Below are positions 1-8,107 of a DNA stretch of 64,000 bases, one piece after another. This stretch comes from Erwinia tracheiphila (lineage in GTDB: Bacteria > Pseudomonadota > Gammaproteobacteria > Enterobacterales > Enterobacteriaceae), in contig NZ_CP089932.1 in NCBI RefSeq assembly GCF_021365465.1, forward strand, positions 806,001 through 870,000, written 5' to 3'. Below the pieces are notes generated by a model that was not told the origin of the DNA, did not search any database, and worked only from the letters and a program-made list of their open reading frames with translations. The number at the start of each line of letters is the position of its first letter. Position 1 is the stretch's first letter. The position numbers and the translations under genes were made by a program.

Positions 1-2
1 GG

Positions 3-62
3 GCTGATTATCTTGATGAAACAACTAAGAAAAGAATTGCACCTTTTGACTTTGATAACTAA
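3..62 (+). CDS. C-terminal end of a truncated gene, unidentified
   Basis: The third forward frame is open from the window edge and ends with TAA at 60-62, giving a 19-residue acidic/hydrophobic tail (…KKRIAPFDFDN). It is followed by a strong intrinsic terminator, as expected for the end of a real gene. The body lies outside the window, so no function can be given; the position next to island genes suggests another island gene. Confidence 0.35.
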   Translation, partial: ADYLDETTKKRIAPFDFDN

Positions 63-80
63 CTGATTATTATAAATAAA

Positions 81-121
81 ATGGCGTATTCAATAACCAA
101 TTGAGACGCCATTTTTTTTTT
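81..121 (+). terminator. Rho-independent terminator
   Basis: Outer arms ATGGCGT (81-87) and ACGCCAT (105-111) enclose a second pairing TCAAT/ATTGA, and a run of ten T follows at 112-121. It closes the truncated gene at the window edge and lies just before the DUF6387-type gene. Confidence 0.85.
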
Positions 122-172
122 GCGATTTATGTGCTATTACGAAGTAATACTTTTTACAACGGAGTGGCATTA

Positions 173-1042
173 ATGAAATCTTGGGTAAAAATGAATAGTT
201 GGACATCAGAAGACACCAAAGCAGTGAAAACGTGGTTTGATTTGGACAAATATCGAGAGTTTGAAAACATTTCTATTAATATGCTTTACCATGAAATATG
301 GGCGAGAACGTATTTCTTCAAACCAGTAATAGAAGAAGGAATGCAGAAAACGGTAATGAAAAATTATATGCAGATATTGGATGGTGATCCTTTTCTTATC
401 AAAGAGAAGCACTTAAATTATATGGATGCCGAAAATAAATTATATCAACCCCCATACTTTTTTATTACTACAGTTGATCGAATAGCAAATATCAGTTTTG
501 CTTGTATGAGAAAGGCTTTATTCATAAGAGCAAATACAGAGCAATATAAAATAGATTCCACTATTGAAAATGAATATATTTCCGAAAAAATCCCTGAACA
601 GTTTCCTACTACGATTATGTTAGAAATCGATCTTGCGGGTGGAAGCGATGATGAGATAGCTGAGGCCCTGCGAGTATCATTACCACAATGGCGAAAAGTA
701 AAAGGCGTTAAACCGGCACCACTTGATGCAGTCAGATTTGGTTATGGAGCAATAAAAAAATTAATTAGCTATCGAATAATCCCTATGCTTGATTTGCTCG
801 CATGGTCAGAACGAAAAAAAGTACTTCTGTCTGATGACAGACTATCTCGATTACTATACACGGATGAAGATGATGATAAGGCGATTCGCCAAGGATATCA
901 TATAAGAGATGCTGATCGGCCTTTCGCAATGAAAACTGTAGAAATTGATTTTTTAAGACAATTTAACTTTTTTATTAATAAAAATCAGCATGTTAAAGAA
1001 ATGAGGGTTTCGGATGTTATGAAACTGTCAGATACTGATTGA
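173..1042 (+). CDS. DUF6387 family protein
   Basis: This 289-residue protein begins MKSWVKMNSWTSEDTKAVKTW and resembles the DUF6387 family, recognised from memory; these proteins are found in integrative islands close to integrases and AlpA regulators. The ATG at 173 is chosen over an upstream in-frame start because GGAG lies about 10 nt before it. No catalytic motif, signal peptide or membrane segment is visible. The sequence is AT-rich and unlike the core genes further right. The last 12 codons are almost exactly repeated at 1975-2013, which points to a second, mostly lost copy. The function of the family is unknown; a role in island biology is inferred only from context. Confidence 0.65.
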   Translation: MKSWVKMNSWTSEDTKAVKTWFDLDKYREFENISINMLYHEIWARTYFFKPVIEEGMQKTVMKNYMQILDGDPFLIKEKHLNYMDAENKLYQPPYFFITTVDRIANISFACMRKALFIRANTEQYKIDSTIENEYISEKIPEQFPTTIMLEIDLAGGSDDEIAEALRVSLPQWRKVKGVKPAPLDAVRFGYGAIKKLISYRIIPMLDLLAWSERKKVLLSDDRLSRLLYTDEDDDKAIRQGYHIRDADRPFAMKTVEIDFLRQFNFFINKNQHVKEMRVSDVMKLSDTD

Positions 1043-1146
1043 TTATATTGCAATGGTTGATGAGTATATTTTAAGAAAGAGTTTACTGAAAATAGAGGTT
1101 TATTATTATTTAAAATGCGGTAACGATTATGCGAAATATGACAATT

Positions 1147-1202
1147 TTCCCAAAATATGATTGTGCTATAATATAAAAGCACAACGTTTCCCATTTTGGG
1201 AA
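1147..1202 (+). promoter_or_regulatory. Extended -10 promoter inside nested inverted repeats
   Basis: TTCCCAAAAT (1147-1156) and ATTTTGGGAA (1193-1202) are perfect 10-bp arms. Between them GTGCT (1163-1167) pairs with AGCAC (1178-1182), and TGCTATAAT (1164-1172) is an extended -10 promoter element. The right arm also forms a small palindrome, TTCCCA-TTT-TGGGAA. A repressor binding the TTCCCA/TGGGAA boxes on either side would control a rightward transcript; that is inference. Confidence 0.5.
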
Positions 1203-1301
1203 GAAATGAAGAATGCCAGATTAGACAATATATACAGCACATAATTGATATAATGTCAGGAAAAATCTGACAGTAAAGAGGCTAATCTATAGCCTCTTTT
1301 T
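1179..1301 (+). ncRNA. Candidate small structured RNA
   Basis: A transcript starting 6-8 nt after the -10 element at 1167-1172 would run about 120 nt to a terminator. It would contain a hairpin TGTCAG (1254-1259)/CTGACA (1267-1272) followed by the terminator stem 1275-1299. The only ORF inside is a 12-codon one starting at 1206, weakly preceded by GGGAAGAA. The 3' end runs antisense to the stop codon of the minus-strand gene at 1287. Promoter, compact structure and terminator are visible in the sequence; that an RNA is made is inference. Confidence 0.35.
1275..1301. terminator. Bidirectional terminator
   Basis: AAAGAGGCTA (1275-1284) pairs perfectly with TAGCCTCTTT (1290-1299) around a 5-nt loop. 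T-rich flanks on the right and the A-rich left flank allow termination from both sides: the rightward candidate RNA and the leftward gene ending at 1287. Confidence 0.75.
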
Positions 1302-1712
1302 AATTTTGTTTAGAGCTTTTCTGTTATGAATTTTGGATTCGATTATATTTTTTTCTCTTTTAGCAGTGTGTAAGTTATTTAATGTAATGAATTTTTTTGT
1401 CAGATCTTGATAGTTTTCTGTGAATATATTTTCAGATATAGCAAATGAATTATCTTCCTGTTTTGTTAAAATTTCTTTGCCGAGCATATAACTAATTAAA
1501 GAGGTTGTTTCATCTGGTATTATCGTTTTTCGCTCACTTATATCATCAATTAGAAATTGTAAGAAATCAAGATATTCTCGTGGTGTTAGATTATATAGAT
1601 ATTTATCATAGAATTCATAACTACCAAGTTTGATTAATTCACTTTTGAAAAGATGCTCATTACTATAATAATACACTCTAATGTGGTCGATGTTCTCTTT
1701 AATATTAATCAT
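1287..1712 (-). CDS. Hypothetical protein, AT-rich island gene
   Basis: A 141-residue protein starting MINIKENIDHIRVYYYSNEH, with no family recognised. It is strongly acidic/basic mixed, rich in Lys, Ile, Asn and Leu, and ends in a basic stretch (NRKALNKIKKRL). No membrane segment or signal peptide is seen. AAGGG lies about 8 nt before the ATG, and the stop codon falls inside a terminator hairpin, both in favour of a real gene. It is transcribed against its neighbours and its very low GC content fits recent acquisition. Confidence 0.5.
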   Translation of the reverse strand: MINIKENIDHIRVYYYSNEHLFKSELIKLGSYEFYDKYLYNLTPREYLDFLQFLIDDISERKTIIPDETTSLISYMLGKEILTKQEDNSFAISENIFTENYQDLTKKFITLNNLHTAKREKNIIESKIHNRKALNKIKKRL

Positions 1713-1974
1713 TTTGGGGCCCTTAAGAATTATTGTTATAATAAAATAACATGTAAAAGCTATTATGCAATAGAATTTAGAAGGTTTTTATTATAAAAAT
1801 AAATTTTTCAAGTTAACTGCTTATTGATGAAAAATACATAATTAGATGCTACCTTAATACGCAATTGAACAGATAGTTATCTTCTCTAAGCTCAAATCTA
1901 GTGAGTAAAGGCTTTCGATCTTGTGAAAATTTAGGTGCATGAAAGAACCGTTTTCTACCTGTAGCCTATTGATG

Positions 1975-2013
1975 TGAGGGTTTCGGATGTTATGAAACTC
2001 TCAGATTCTGAGT
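1975..2013 (+). repeat. Duplicated 3' end of the DUF6387-type gene
   Basis: This stretch repeats 1002-1040 with only a few mismatches and still reads RVSDVMKLSDSE-stop, against RVSDVMKLSDTD-stop in the intact gene. It is best read as the remnant of a second copy, or one end of a duplication that carried 1043-1974. The rest of 1713-2135 shows no gene. Confidence 0.7.
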
Positions 2014-2135
2014 GATATGAATCTCCAGAGACTCATAGTTTCGAACCAGGGATGGCTCTGGTGTTCGCAATCTCGCTTCATCCATTCGAAATTCATTTGT
2101 ACTGTATCCCTGTAGAAACAACAGAGGACATACAT

Positions 2136-2339
2136 ATGGAAAATCAAGCTCGTCTCATCCGTTTACCAGAAGTCATGAAGAAAACTGGATTTGGTAAAGC
2201 GTGGATCTATCGTCTTATCAGCCAAAATCGGTTCCCACAGCCAGTAAAGATCGGTGTTCGCGCTACCGCTTTTGTCGAAAGCGAAATCGATGAATGGATT
2301 CAATTAATTATCGAAAATTCAAGAAAGCATGTCGCTTAA
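2136..2339 (+). CDS. AlpA-family DNA-binding regulator
   Basis: This 67-residue protein (MENQARLIRLPEVMKKTGFG…) has the AlpA/MerR-like winged helix layout: RLPEVMKKTGFGKAWIYRLI forms the helix-turn-helix, followed by NRFPQPVKIG and a C-terminal ESEIDEWIQ. AlpA proteins of P4-like islands and prophages activate excision by inducing the integrase or acting as recombination directionality factors. Position 2136 is chosen as the start because AGAGGA lies 8-9 nt upstream; an in-frame ATG at 2052 lacks a ribosome site. No intact partner integrase of the P4 type remains here; only the dead one at 19 kb and the recombinase trio downstream. Confidence 0.85.
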   Translation: MENQARLIRLPEVMKKTGFGKAWIYRLISQNRFPQPVKIGVRATAFVESEIDEWIQLIIENSRKHVA

Positions 2340-2574
2340 CAGAAATGCTGCTTCATCGCTTTTTAACTATTGATAATGTATTAAAAAAAAGAAATTTACA
2401 GATCTTATGAGTTTACGTAGTGGGTAAAAAAAAGAGGCTTTGTAAAGTTTGCATCTGAAAAAATGAATATATTTGACGTAATTCTTTACCTTTTTTCTGG
2501 CAGAGCTTTTGCTATAAGACTTAGAGATAGTTTTCTTAATATCGGGTATGGATACTCTTTACTAGCCGTACCTG

Positions 2575-2594
2575 TTTATTTGACGTCAAATAAA
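2575..2594. repeat. Perfect 20-bp palindrome upstream of recombinase trio
   Basis: TTTATTTGAC is followed directly by its reverse complement GTCAAATAAA. The 10-mer TATTTGACGT inside it also occurs at 2470-2479, 107 bp upstream. It sits 125 bp before the first recombinase gene, in the otherwise gene-free stretch 2340-2718, so an operator or recombinase-binding site is likely; which one cannot be told. Confidence 0.6.
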
Positions 2595-2718
2595 ATTTTT
2601 CAAGCCATTAATATATATACCAAATAAACTAAAGTCATTGTAAAAAATTTGAATTATTTTGAATTGGAATATATTTAATAAGTGAGAGTGATATTAATTT
2701 GTAAAGAATGAGGTCAAA

Positions 2719-3924
2719 ATGGGATATAAAGTAAAGAAATTCATCATGAGTAATGGCGAGCGAGGATGCCTGATCCTTGATAAAAATAGTAATCTACCAG
2801 CTTACTATCAAAATCTATTTCTTACTACAGACATAAGAAATAGAGGCGCAACCGCCTCAACTATGGAAATAGTTGCAACTAACTTACTAATTTTTAGTAA
2901 TTTCTTAGATAGTAGGAAAATCAATATAGTTGAGAGAATTGAGCTTAAAAAGTATCTCAGCGTTGCAGAAATAGATGATCTGGTAAGATATGCGAAACAA
3001 AGATTCGATAGACAAAAAATTATAAATATAAAATCAGCAAGTAATAGGTTTATTGCGAAGAGAACCTTTAGTTATAGAATACACGTTTTTTCACGCTACC
3101 TTAAGTGGTTATGTGGATTAGTTCATTCGTCAAAGGGGATTCATGCAAGGTATGAAGTAGACGTATTTATTGAAAGTATCAGAGCACATATTCCAAGAAA
3201 CAGTTCATTGAATATGAATGAAATATCTGAAAAATCGTTAAATGAAGAAGAGATCAAAGTGCTTTTCCGTCTATTAGAAATTGGCGGGATTGAAAACCCT
3301 TTCCATAAGGAAGTACAGGTCAGGAACAGACTAATATTTACCTTGCTCTTAAATTTAGGTTTAAGGGCTGGAGAGTTGCTCAATCTTAAAATAGATGATT
3401 TTGATCTCAGAGACAACACTTTAAGTGTAGTCAGAAGACATGATTCAAAAGAAGATGGAAGATCTTATCAACCATTAGTAAAGACTGGAGAAAGGGTTAT
3501 TCCGTTATCTGATGAGTTAGCCTGTGAAATTTTTGATTACATAAGCAATAGCAGAGAAAAAATGACAAAAAGAAAAAAGCATAATTTCTTATTGGTGGCT
3601 CATTGCACCGGAAAAAACGCAGGGGAACCCTTAAGCATTTCAGCTTATGAGAAGGTGATATCAACACTGAAACGAGGATGTCCAGATCTATATAATCTTT
3701 CAGGTCATAAGCTAAGGCACACTTGGAATTATATGTATTCTAAAGGCATAGAAGGTGCTGAATTAGAATATAGTAGAAGGAAAGATTTAAGGAATTATCT
3801 GATGGGTTGGTCAAAGGAGTCAATCATGAGTGATAGATACAATTTTAAATATATATCTCAACAAGAGAAGAATGTCGTCTTAAAGGTCTATAAATCAGTA
3901 AGTAAAATAATTAGTGGGGTTTAG
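2719..3924 (+). CDS. Tyrosine recombinase, first of a Tn554-like trio (TnpA-like)
   Basis: A 401-residue site-specific recombinase. The catalytic set is visible: Arg216 in LGLRAGEL, His330 and Arg333-His334 in GHKLRHTW, Trp364 and the nucleophile Tyr374 in SDRYNF. The N-terminal ~180 residues match the core-binding (SAM-like) part. It is the first gene of a block of four genes with the order recombinase-recombinase-larger recombinase-small protein, the layout of Tn554-type elements (TnpA, TnpB, TnpC) and related three-recombinase elements, where the proteins act together to insert the element in one orientation. AGGTCAAAATG gives a modest ribosome site. AT-rich, unlike the core genome. Confidence 0.85.
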   Translation: MGYKVKKFIMSNGERGCLILDKNSNLPAYYQNLFLTTDIRNRGATASTMEIVATNLLIFSNFLDSRKINIVERIELKKYLSVAEIDDLVRYAKQRFDRQKIINIKSASNRFIAKRTFSYRIHVFSRYLKWLCGLVHSSKGIHARYEVDVFIESIRAHIPRNSSLNMNEISEKSLNEEEIKVLFRLLEIGGIENPFHKEVQVRNRLIFTLLLNLGLRAGELLNLKIDDFDLRDNTLSVVRRHDSKEDGRSYQPLVKTGERVIPLSDELACEIFDYISNSREKMTKRKKHNFLLVAHCTGKNAGEPLSISAYEKVISTLKRGCPDLYNLSGHKLRHTWNYMYSKGIEGAELEYSRRKDLRNYLMGWSKESIMSDRYNFKYISQQEKNVVLKVYKSVSKIISGV

Positions 3925-3925
3925 T

Positions 3926-5239
3926 GTGGAAATCAAATGTATTGAAAATGAGCAAATTTTTTTTGCTAAGATGAATAGATATAGTTTCAAACTGTCAGAT
4001 AAGAAATGGCAACTTGATAAAGAAAACTGCGTATACCCTCACAAAGTTGTAGATAGAATGCCTACAAAAATGAAACTTAGCTACTTAAAAACATTAGCTT
4101 ACTATGCGTCTGAATATAGTTCTTTTTATATACAAAATATTAACAATCTATTTTATAAGTGGTTTGGTGCAATGACCATCGATACTATTGATGACAAAGC
4201 AATATATCAATTGAATGTTTATTTAGGTTCAGAAAGAAACTACAAACTAAACATAATTAAAGCTTTCATCACTAAATGGAAAAATCTCAATTATCCTGGG
4301 GTAGAAGCGACTGCCATTAGAATGCTGGAGAAAATAAAAATCATTCCAAACCAAACAGGAGATGCAGTCAAAAGACGAGATCCAAATAAAGGACCTTTAA
4401 CTGAAGCGGAATTCAATAATATTATTAACGCAGTTGGAAAACTTTATCATGAGAAGAAAATTCAATGCTTTTTGTATTGTTATATCCTTTTGTTGGCAAT
4501 AACAGGAAGAAGGCCATTACAATTAATATCTTTAAAAGCTAAAGATCTCATTAAAAATGAGAAAGGGTGCTTTTTAAATGTACCAAAAGTAAAACAAAGA
4601 AAATGTTTCAGAAAAGAATTTAACATGGTAATGATAGAACCGTTCTTATATGACAGCTTATCAATGTTAATTAATCAAAATCAGGCGTTTGTTGAAGATA
4701 AATTCAGTGTTGGGATTAGTAACTATAGAGGCGAATTACCAATATTCATGAATTTAGATAAGATTACGGAAACAAAAATGATTGAGGTTTTTTTATCTGA
4801 TTTAACAACAGATTTCTTCCATATGAAAATTTCAGTTATGTCAAAACTATTAAAACACTTTCCGTCAAAATTCGATGTTAGGTCAGAAAGGACTAACAGC
4901 TATATAGAGCTTAATGCCAGAAGATTCAGATATACATTAGGGAGTCGACTGGCTAATGAAGGAGCCTCAATTGAGGTTATTGCTAAAGCGTTAGATCATA
5001 AATCAGTAAACTCTTCTATGATATATATAAAAAATAATCCTGACAACGTTTATGACATCGATAAGAGACTAAGTGCGTTTTTTAACCCCTTATCTAATAT
5101 ACTTATGGGCATAGAGATTGAAGAAAACAAGAACTTTTTTATCAAGTATGTTTCAGATGCATTTTTCTTATTAGAAGATACGAAAGAGGATTTGAAATGT
5201 TTAACGTGTAAAAAATTCAATCCGTGGAGAGCATTATGA
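3926..5239 (+). CDS. Tyrosine recombinase-like protein, second of trio
   Basis: About 437 residues, with a GTG start at 3926 one base after the previous stop (GGGG lies 6-7 nt upstream); an alternative GTG at 3914 would overlap the previous gene. Box I Arg is in AITGRRPLQL (about residue 195). Box II reads NARRFRYTLG, so both histidines of the usual HxxRH are replaced while Arg remains. The C-terminal LDHKSVNSSMIYIK holds the candidate nucleophile Tyr. A CLTCKK motif near the end resembles a half zinc knuckle. It overlaps the next gene by ATGA, so the two are translationally coupled. The changed box II suggests a helper role or reduced catalysis; this is inference. Confidence 0.75.
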   Translation: MEIKCIENEQIFFAKMNRYSFKLSDKKWQLDKENCVYPHKVVDRMPTKMKLSYLKTLAYYASEYSSFYIQNINNLFYKWFGAMTIDTIDDKAIYQLNVYLGSERNYKLNIIKAFITKWKNLNYPGVEATAIRMLEKIKIIPNQTGDAVKRRDPNKGPLTEAEFNNIINAVGKLYHEKKIQCFLYCYILLLAITGRRPLQLISLKAKDLIKNEKGCFLNVPKVKQRKCFRKEFNMVMIEPFLYDSLSMLINQNQAFVEDKFSVGISNYRGELPIFMNLDKITETKMIEVFLSDLTTDFFHMKISVMSKLLKHFPSKFDVRSERTNSYIELNARRFRYTLGSRLANEGASIEVIAKALDHKSVNSSMIYIKNNPDNVYDIDKRLSAFFNPLSNILMGIEIEENKNFFIKYVSDAFFLLEDTKEDLKCLTCKKFNPWRAL

Positions 5240-6867
5240 ACAAAATATTTATTTTTGAACCAAGCAATAAAAACAACCCTCACGATAATGTTATTAAGTT
5301 CATCGAGTTTTGTAAGAGTACTATTTCTAATAATAATTTAACAACTTCTTGGGAAAGCAATAAATGGAAAGGTTTATATAGGTTTACTAAGTTTAACTCA
5401 AAAAACAATCTAAACAGCAAAGAATGCTTGGATGATAGCTTTATTAATTTTGCTAAAGCATATATGTTGCATGTGCATTCATTCAATAAATCTAAGACGA
5501 AACACTCAACATTATCAATGTTGAAGATTGTCGAATTCGTTTTACTTAAAACCAATATGGAAGCTAATGTAAACTATTGCAACAATTCAATCTTTGATGA
5601 ATGCATAAGAATAGCCTCTGAAAAGTATTCTAAAGCACACGCATTTTCTATTGGGAAAGAACTTGAGAAATTTAGTTCATTTCTAAGTGATAATAAGATG
5701 ACTAATTTATCTTATTTATTTTGGGTAAACCCTATTAGGTATAGGATTACTCAGTCTTGGACTGGTTATGATTCTACACTGGAAGGCCATCCTAGATTGC
5801 CTGATATCAAATCAGTTATTGCGATTGCTGAGATTTTTTCAAAGAGGAATGAACAATTATCTTCAAGAGATATATTTACTACATCTGTGCTAGCTTTACT
5901 TATGTGCGCACCTAGTAGGATATCAGAGATTTTAGCTTTGCCAGCAGATTGTGAAATTACAGAATGTGATGGAAAGGGAATTCAAAGATACGGTTTGAGA
6001 TTTTTTTCAGCAAAAGGGTATGAAGGTAATATAAAATGGATTCCAACTTTAATGATACCTGTAGCTAAAAAGGCAATTAGCAGATTAAAGGAATTATCAA
6101 GTCAAGCGAGGTTATTGTCTGCTGAAATTCAAAATAATTACTCTAATTCAACGATGGGGACCCTTAAAGAAAATATACCTGAAGATTTCCCTTGGTATGA
6201 TAGAGAGAAGAAAATCAAATATTCTAATGCGCTTTGCTTGTTAACTGAAGGACAGTTAAGTCAAAATAAAAAGAAAATGTCAGATAAGCGATTCAGACCT
6301 ACAATGAATTTTTTTAAAACTGATGTCGTTGATTCGGTTTATATAAAAGGATATTTTAATGTGTTTAAAAGGCATGGTTATATAAATGAAGACGGTAGCC
6401 CATATTTGCTAAGAACACATCAATTGAGGCATCTTCTCAACACATTTGCTCAAATAAATGGTATGGATGAGTTTAGTATTGCTCGCTGGTCTGGACGTAA
6501 GCTTATTTATCAAAATGTTTCTTATGACCACAGATCGCATCTTCAAATGTCTAAAGCAATAAGAGAACAAAAGTTATCAGTGTGTGTTAACGAGTACAGA
6601 ATAAAGGAGGCTCCAGTGGTTGATCCTAATGAGTTTGATTCACTTAGTAGTGGCGCAGTACTTGTATCAAAACATGGCTACTGCAAGCACTCATATGCGT
6701 TTAAGCCGTGTGATCATTATCCAATTAAGAACTCTGGTTTAGATAACGAAACGATTTCAAACATTCACGATAAAATTTTAAAAAGAACACTGTATGATAA
6801 AAATGATGGGAACATAAATGCTGATAGATGGTATGAATTCCATAAAAAAATAACAAAAGGAGAATAA
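5236..6867 (+). CDS. Large tyrosine recombinase, third of trio (TnpB-like)
   Basis: A 543-residue site-specific recombinase. The ATG at 5236 overlaps the preceding TGA (ATGA), preferred over an upstream GTG at 5224. Catalytic residues seen are Arg in CAPSRISEIL, the HxxRH block in THQLRHLLNTF, Trp in ARWSGRKL and the terminal Tyr in NVSYDH. Length and the long insert between box I and box II match TnpB of Tn554-type elements (about 550-650 aa). A C-terminal region with Cys and His (HGYCKHSYAFKPCDHYP) could bind a metal. It lies directly before the small TnpC-like gene with no gap, so the four genes form one operon. Confidence 0.85.
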   Translation: MNKIFIFEPSNKNNPHDNVIKFIEFCKSTISNNNLTTSWESNKWKGLYRFTKFNSKNNLNSKECLDDSFINFAKAYMLHVHSFNKSKTKHSTLSMLKIVEFVLLKTNMEANVNYCNNSIFDECIRIASEKYSKAHAFSIGKELEKFSSFLSDNKMTNLSYLFWVNPIRYRITQSWTGYDSTLEGHPRLPDIKSVIAIAEIFSKRNEQLSSRDIFTTSVLALLMCAPSRISEILALPADCEITECDGKGIQRYGLRFFSAKGYEGNIKWIPTLMIPVAKKAISRLKELSSQARLLSAEIQNNYSNSTMGTLKENIPEDFPWYDREKKIKYSNALCLLTEGQLSQNKKKMSDKRFRPTMNFFKTDVVDSVYIKGYFNVFKRHGYINEDGSPYLLRTHQLRHLLNTFAQINGMDEFSIARWSGRKLIYQNVSYDHRSHLQMSKAIREQKLSVCVNEYRIKEAPVVDPNEFDSLSSGAVLVSKHGYCKHSYAFKPCDHYPIKNSGLDNETISNIHDKILKRTLYDKNDGNINADRWYEFHKKITKGE

Positions 6868-7266
6868 ATGGCTAAGCATATAAATGGTTATCATGAGAAG
6901 AAGATTGTAGATGTTATTAACACATGGTCTATAGATGAAAAACTAACCTGGGATACTTTGTGCGATAGGTTAGTCAGGGTTATTGGGAAAAGACCATCAA
7001 GACAATCCTTAAGTAGTCATGTAAGGATTGCGGAAAGCTTCAATGTGAAAAAAGCCACAATCAAATCTGGTGTAATACACACTGTAAAACCTGCTAATTT
7101 AAAAGTGGCTTCTCAACGAATTAAAAGACTTGAAGCAGAAAATGAAGCTTTGAAGGCATTAAATGAACGCTATTTAGAGCAGTTCAAAGTATGGCTTTAT
7201 AATGCTCACCTTAAACAAATAACGATTGAAGAGCTTAATAATCCGTTACCTGCAAAATACCTTTAA
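6868..7266 (+). CDS. TnpC-like small coiled-coil transposition protein
   Basis: 132 residues, starting right after the TnpB-like stop with a strong AAAGGAG site. The first ~75 residues look like a small DNA-binding domain (basic, GKRPSRQSLSSHVRIAESF), followed by a heptad-rich helix (RIKRLEAENEALKALNERYL) typical of the coiled coil in TnpC of Tn554 and its relatives. TnpC is known to influence orientation and efficiency of insertion in Tn554; the same role here is inferred from gene order and architecture. Confidence 0.7.
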   Translation: MAKHINGYHEKKIVDVINTWSIDEKLTWDTLCDRLVRVIGKRPSRQSLSSHVRIAESFNVKKATIKSGVIHTVKPANLKVASQRIKRLEAENEALKALNERYLEQFKVWLYNAHLKQITIEELNNPLPAKYL

Positions 7267-7363
7267 TAAAATTGATAGGTTTTAGCTATTGACATGGTGA
7301 AATATTATGTTATTCATTTTCTTGTCAGGACGACAAAATTTCACTATTGCAAGGATGCATATT

Positions 7364-7777
7364 ATGGACAAAACAAATATCAACTTAATGGAAAGGTATC
7401 TTCTTCTGCTTGATCGATTCGTTGATAAACTCGCTGAATCAGGTTTCTCAGAGCAACGAATTATCGAACAATCATATCTTTTTTGTGCCGGGTTTTACAT
7501 TAAATACCAGCCTGAAATAGAAAAGCTAACGTTTTCAAATAGGGAAGTTGTATTGAGTTTTTTGCTTCTTTCTTATTATTGCTATATCAATAAAATTGAG
7601 AATGATATGATCGATAAAGGACGAATGAGGGACGTATGTTCATCACTGATCAATTTCATTATTAGTAATGGCAGCAGAACAGAGAAAGTCTATGTCCATG
7701 AGCGAAAAAAATATGAAGCTTGGGTGTTAAAAAGAGAGTTATCTATGAAGGATAAAAGGAAAAAGTATGGACTGTAG
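7364..7777 (+). CDS. Hypothetical protein downstream of recombinases
   Basis: About 137 residues from ATG 7364, which has AAGGA 8 nt upstream; earlier in-frame starts at 7307 and 7355 lack a comparable site. The protein is all-helical in appearance, with a hydrophobic middle (VVLSFLLLSYYCYINKI) and a very basic C-terminus (ELSMKDKRKKYGL). No family is recognised. It sits 97 nt after the recombinase operon and is followed by a good terminator at 7879, so it is probably the last gene of the transposition block or the first cargo gene. Confidence 0.55.
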   Translation: MDKTNINLMERYLLLLDRFVDKLAESGFSEQRIIEQSYLFCAGFYIKYQPEIEKLTFSNREVVLSFLLLSYYCYINKIENDMIDKGRMRDVCSSLINFIISNGSRTEKVYVHERKKYEAWVLKRELSMKDKRKKYGL

Positions 7778-7878
7778 TTTTGTATGGTTATCATGAAGCC
7801 AAGCTTAGCTAACTTATCGTTTGAATTTTATTATTACCATTAGTGCATTATCATTCTGCTAATTTAATCAATACATAA

Positions 7879-7904
7879 AAAAGCACCCTCGCAGGTGCTT
7901 TTGG
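7879..7904. terminator. Intrinsic terminator
   Basis: AAAAGCACC (7879-7887) pairs with GGTGCTTTT (7894-7902) around a 6-nt loop; T-rich on the right and A-rich on the left, so it can work in both directions. It ends the recombinase block. Confidence 0.8.
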
Positions 7905-7987
7905 TATTTTAAAATGATAATCTGCATCAGCCCATAGAGGCAACATCACCAACAATAAGGTTGCTGATGAAAAAGAAGGAGTGGCGT

Positions 7988-8065
7988 ATGAACAAAAAAC
8001 GCTCCCGTGCATTAAAGGTGATGTTGTTTATCCTTTTAATGGTGGTTAGCACATCTGTGTATTAA
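7988..8065 (+). CDS. 25-residue basic/hydrophobic membrane peptide
   Basis: ATG 7988 has GAAGGAG 5-8 nt upstream and opens a 25-codon frame: a basic head (MNKKRSRALK) and one hydrophobic helix (VMLFILLMVV) ending STSVY. This is the shape of small enterobacterial membrane peptides, including type I toxins of the Ibs group, though no specific family can be named. Its leader holds CATCAGC (7925-7931)/GCTGATG (7963-7969), and CAACATCACC (7941-7950) is the perfect reverse complement of GGTGATGTTG (8017-8026) within the coding region, so the start site can be folded away. A strong hairpin follows at 8077-8105. The gene ends 42 bp before an IS256-family insertion. Confidence 0.55.
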   Translation: MNKKRSRALKVMLFILLMVVSTSVY

Positions 8066-8076
8066 CCATTGGGATA

Positions 8077-8105
8077 ACAGCCAGTGGCGCAATCCACTGG
8101 TTGTT
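8077..8105 (+). terminator. Strong hairpin (likely terminator) split by an IS
   Basis: AACAGCCAGTGG pairs with CCACTGGTTGTT around CGCAAT (one G-T wobble). The downstream arm ends at the target duplication of the IS256-family element, so the T-rich tail expected of a terminator now lies 1.3 kb away or is lost. Confidence 0.5.
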
Positions 8106-8107
8106 AT

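Noticed and set aside
5050..5283. Minus-strand ORF across the recombinase junction
   Set aside because: Antisense shadow of two coupled recombinase genes.
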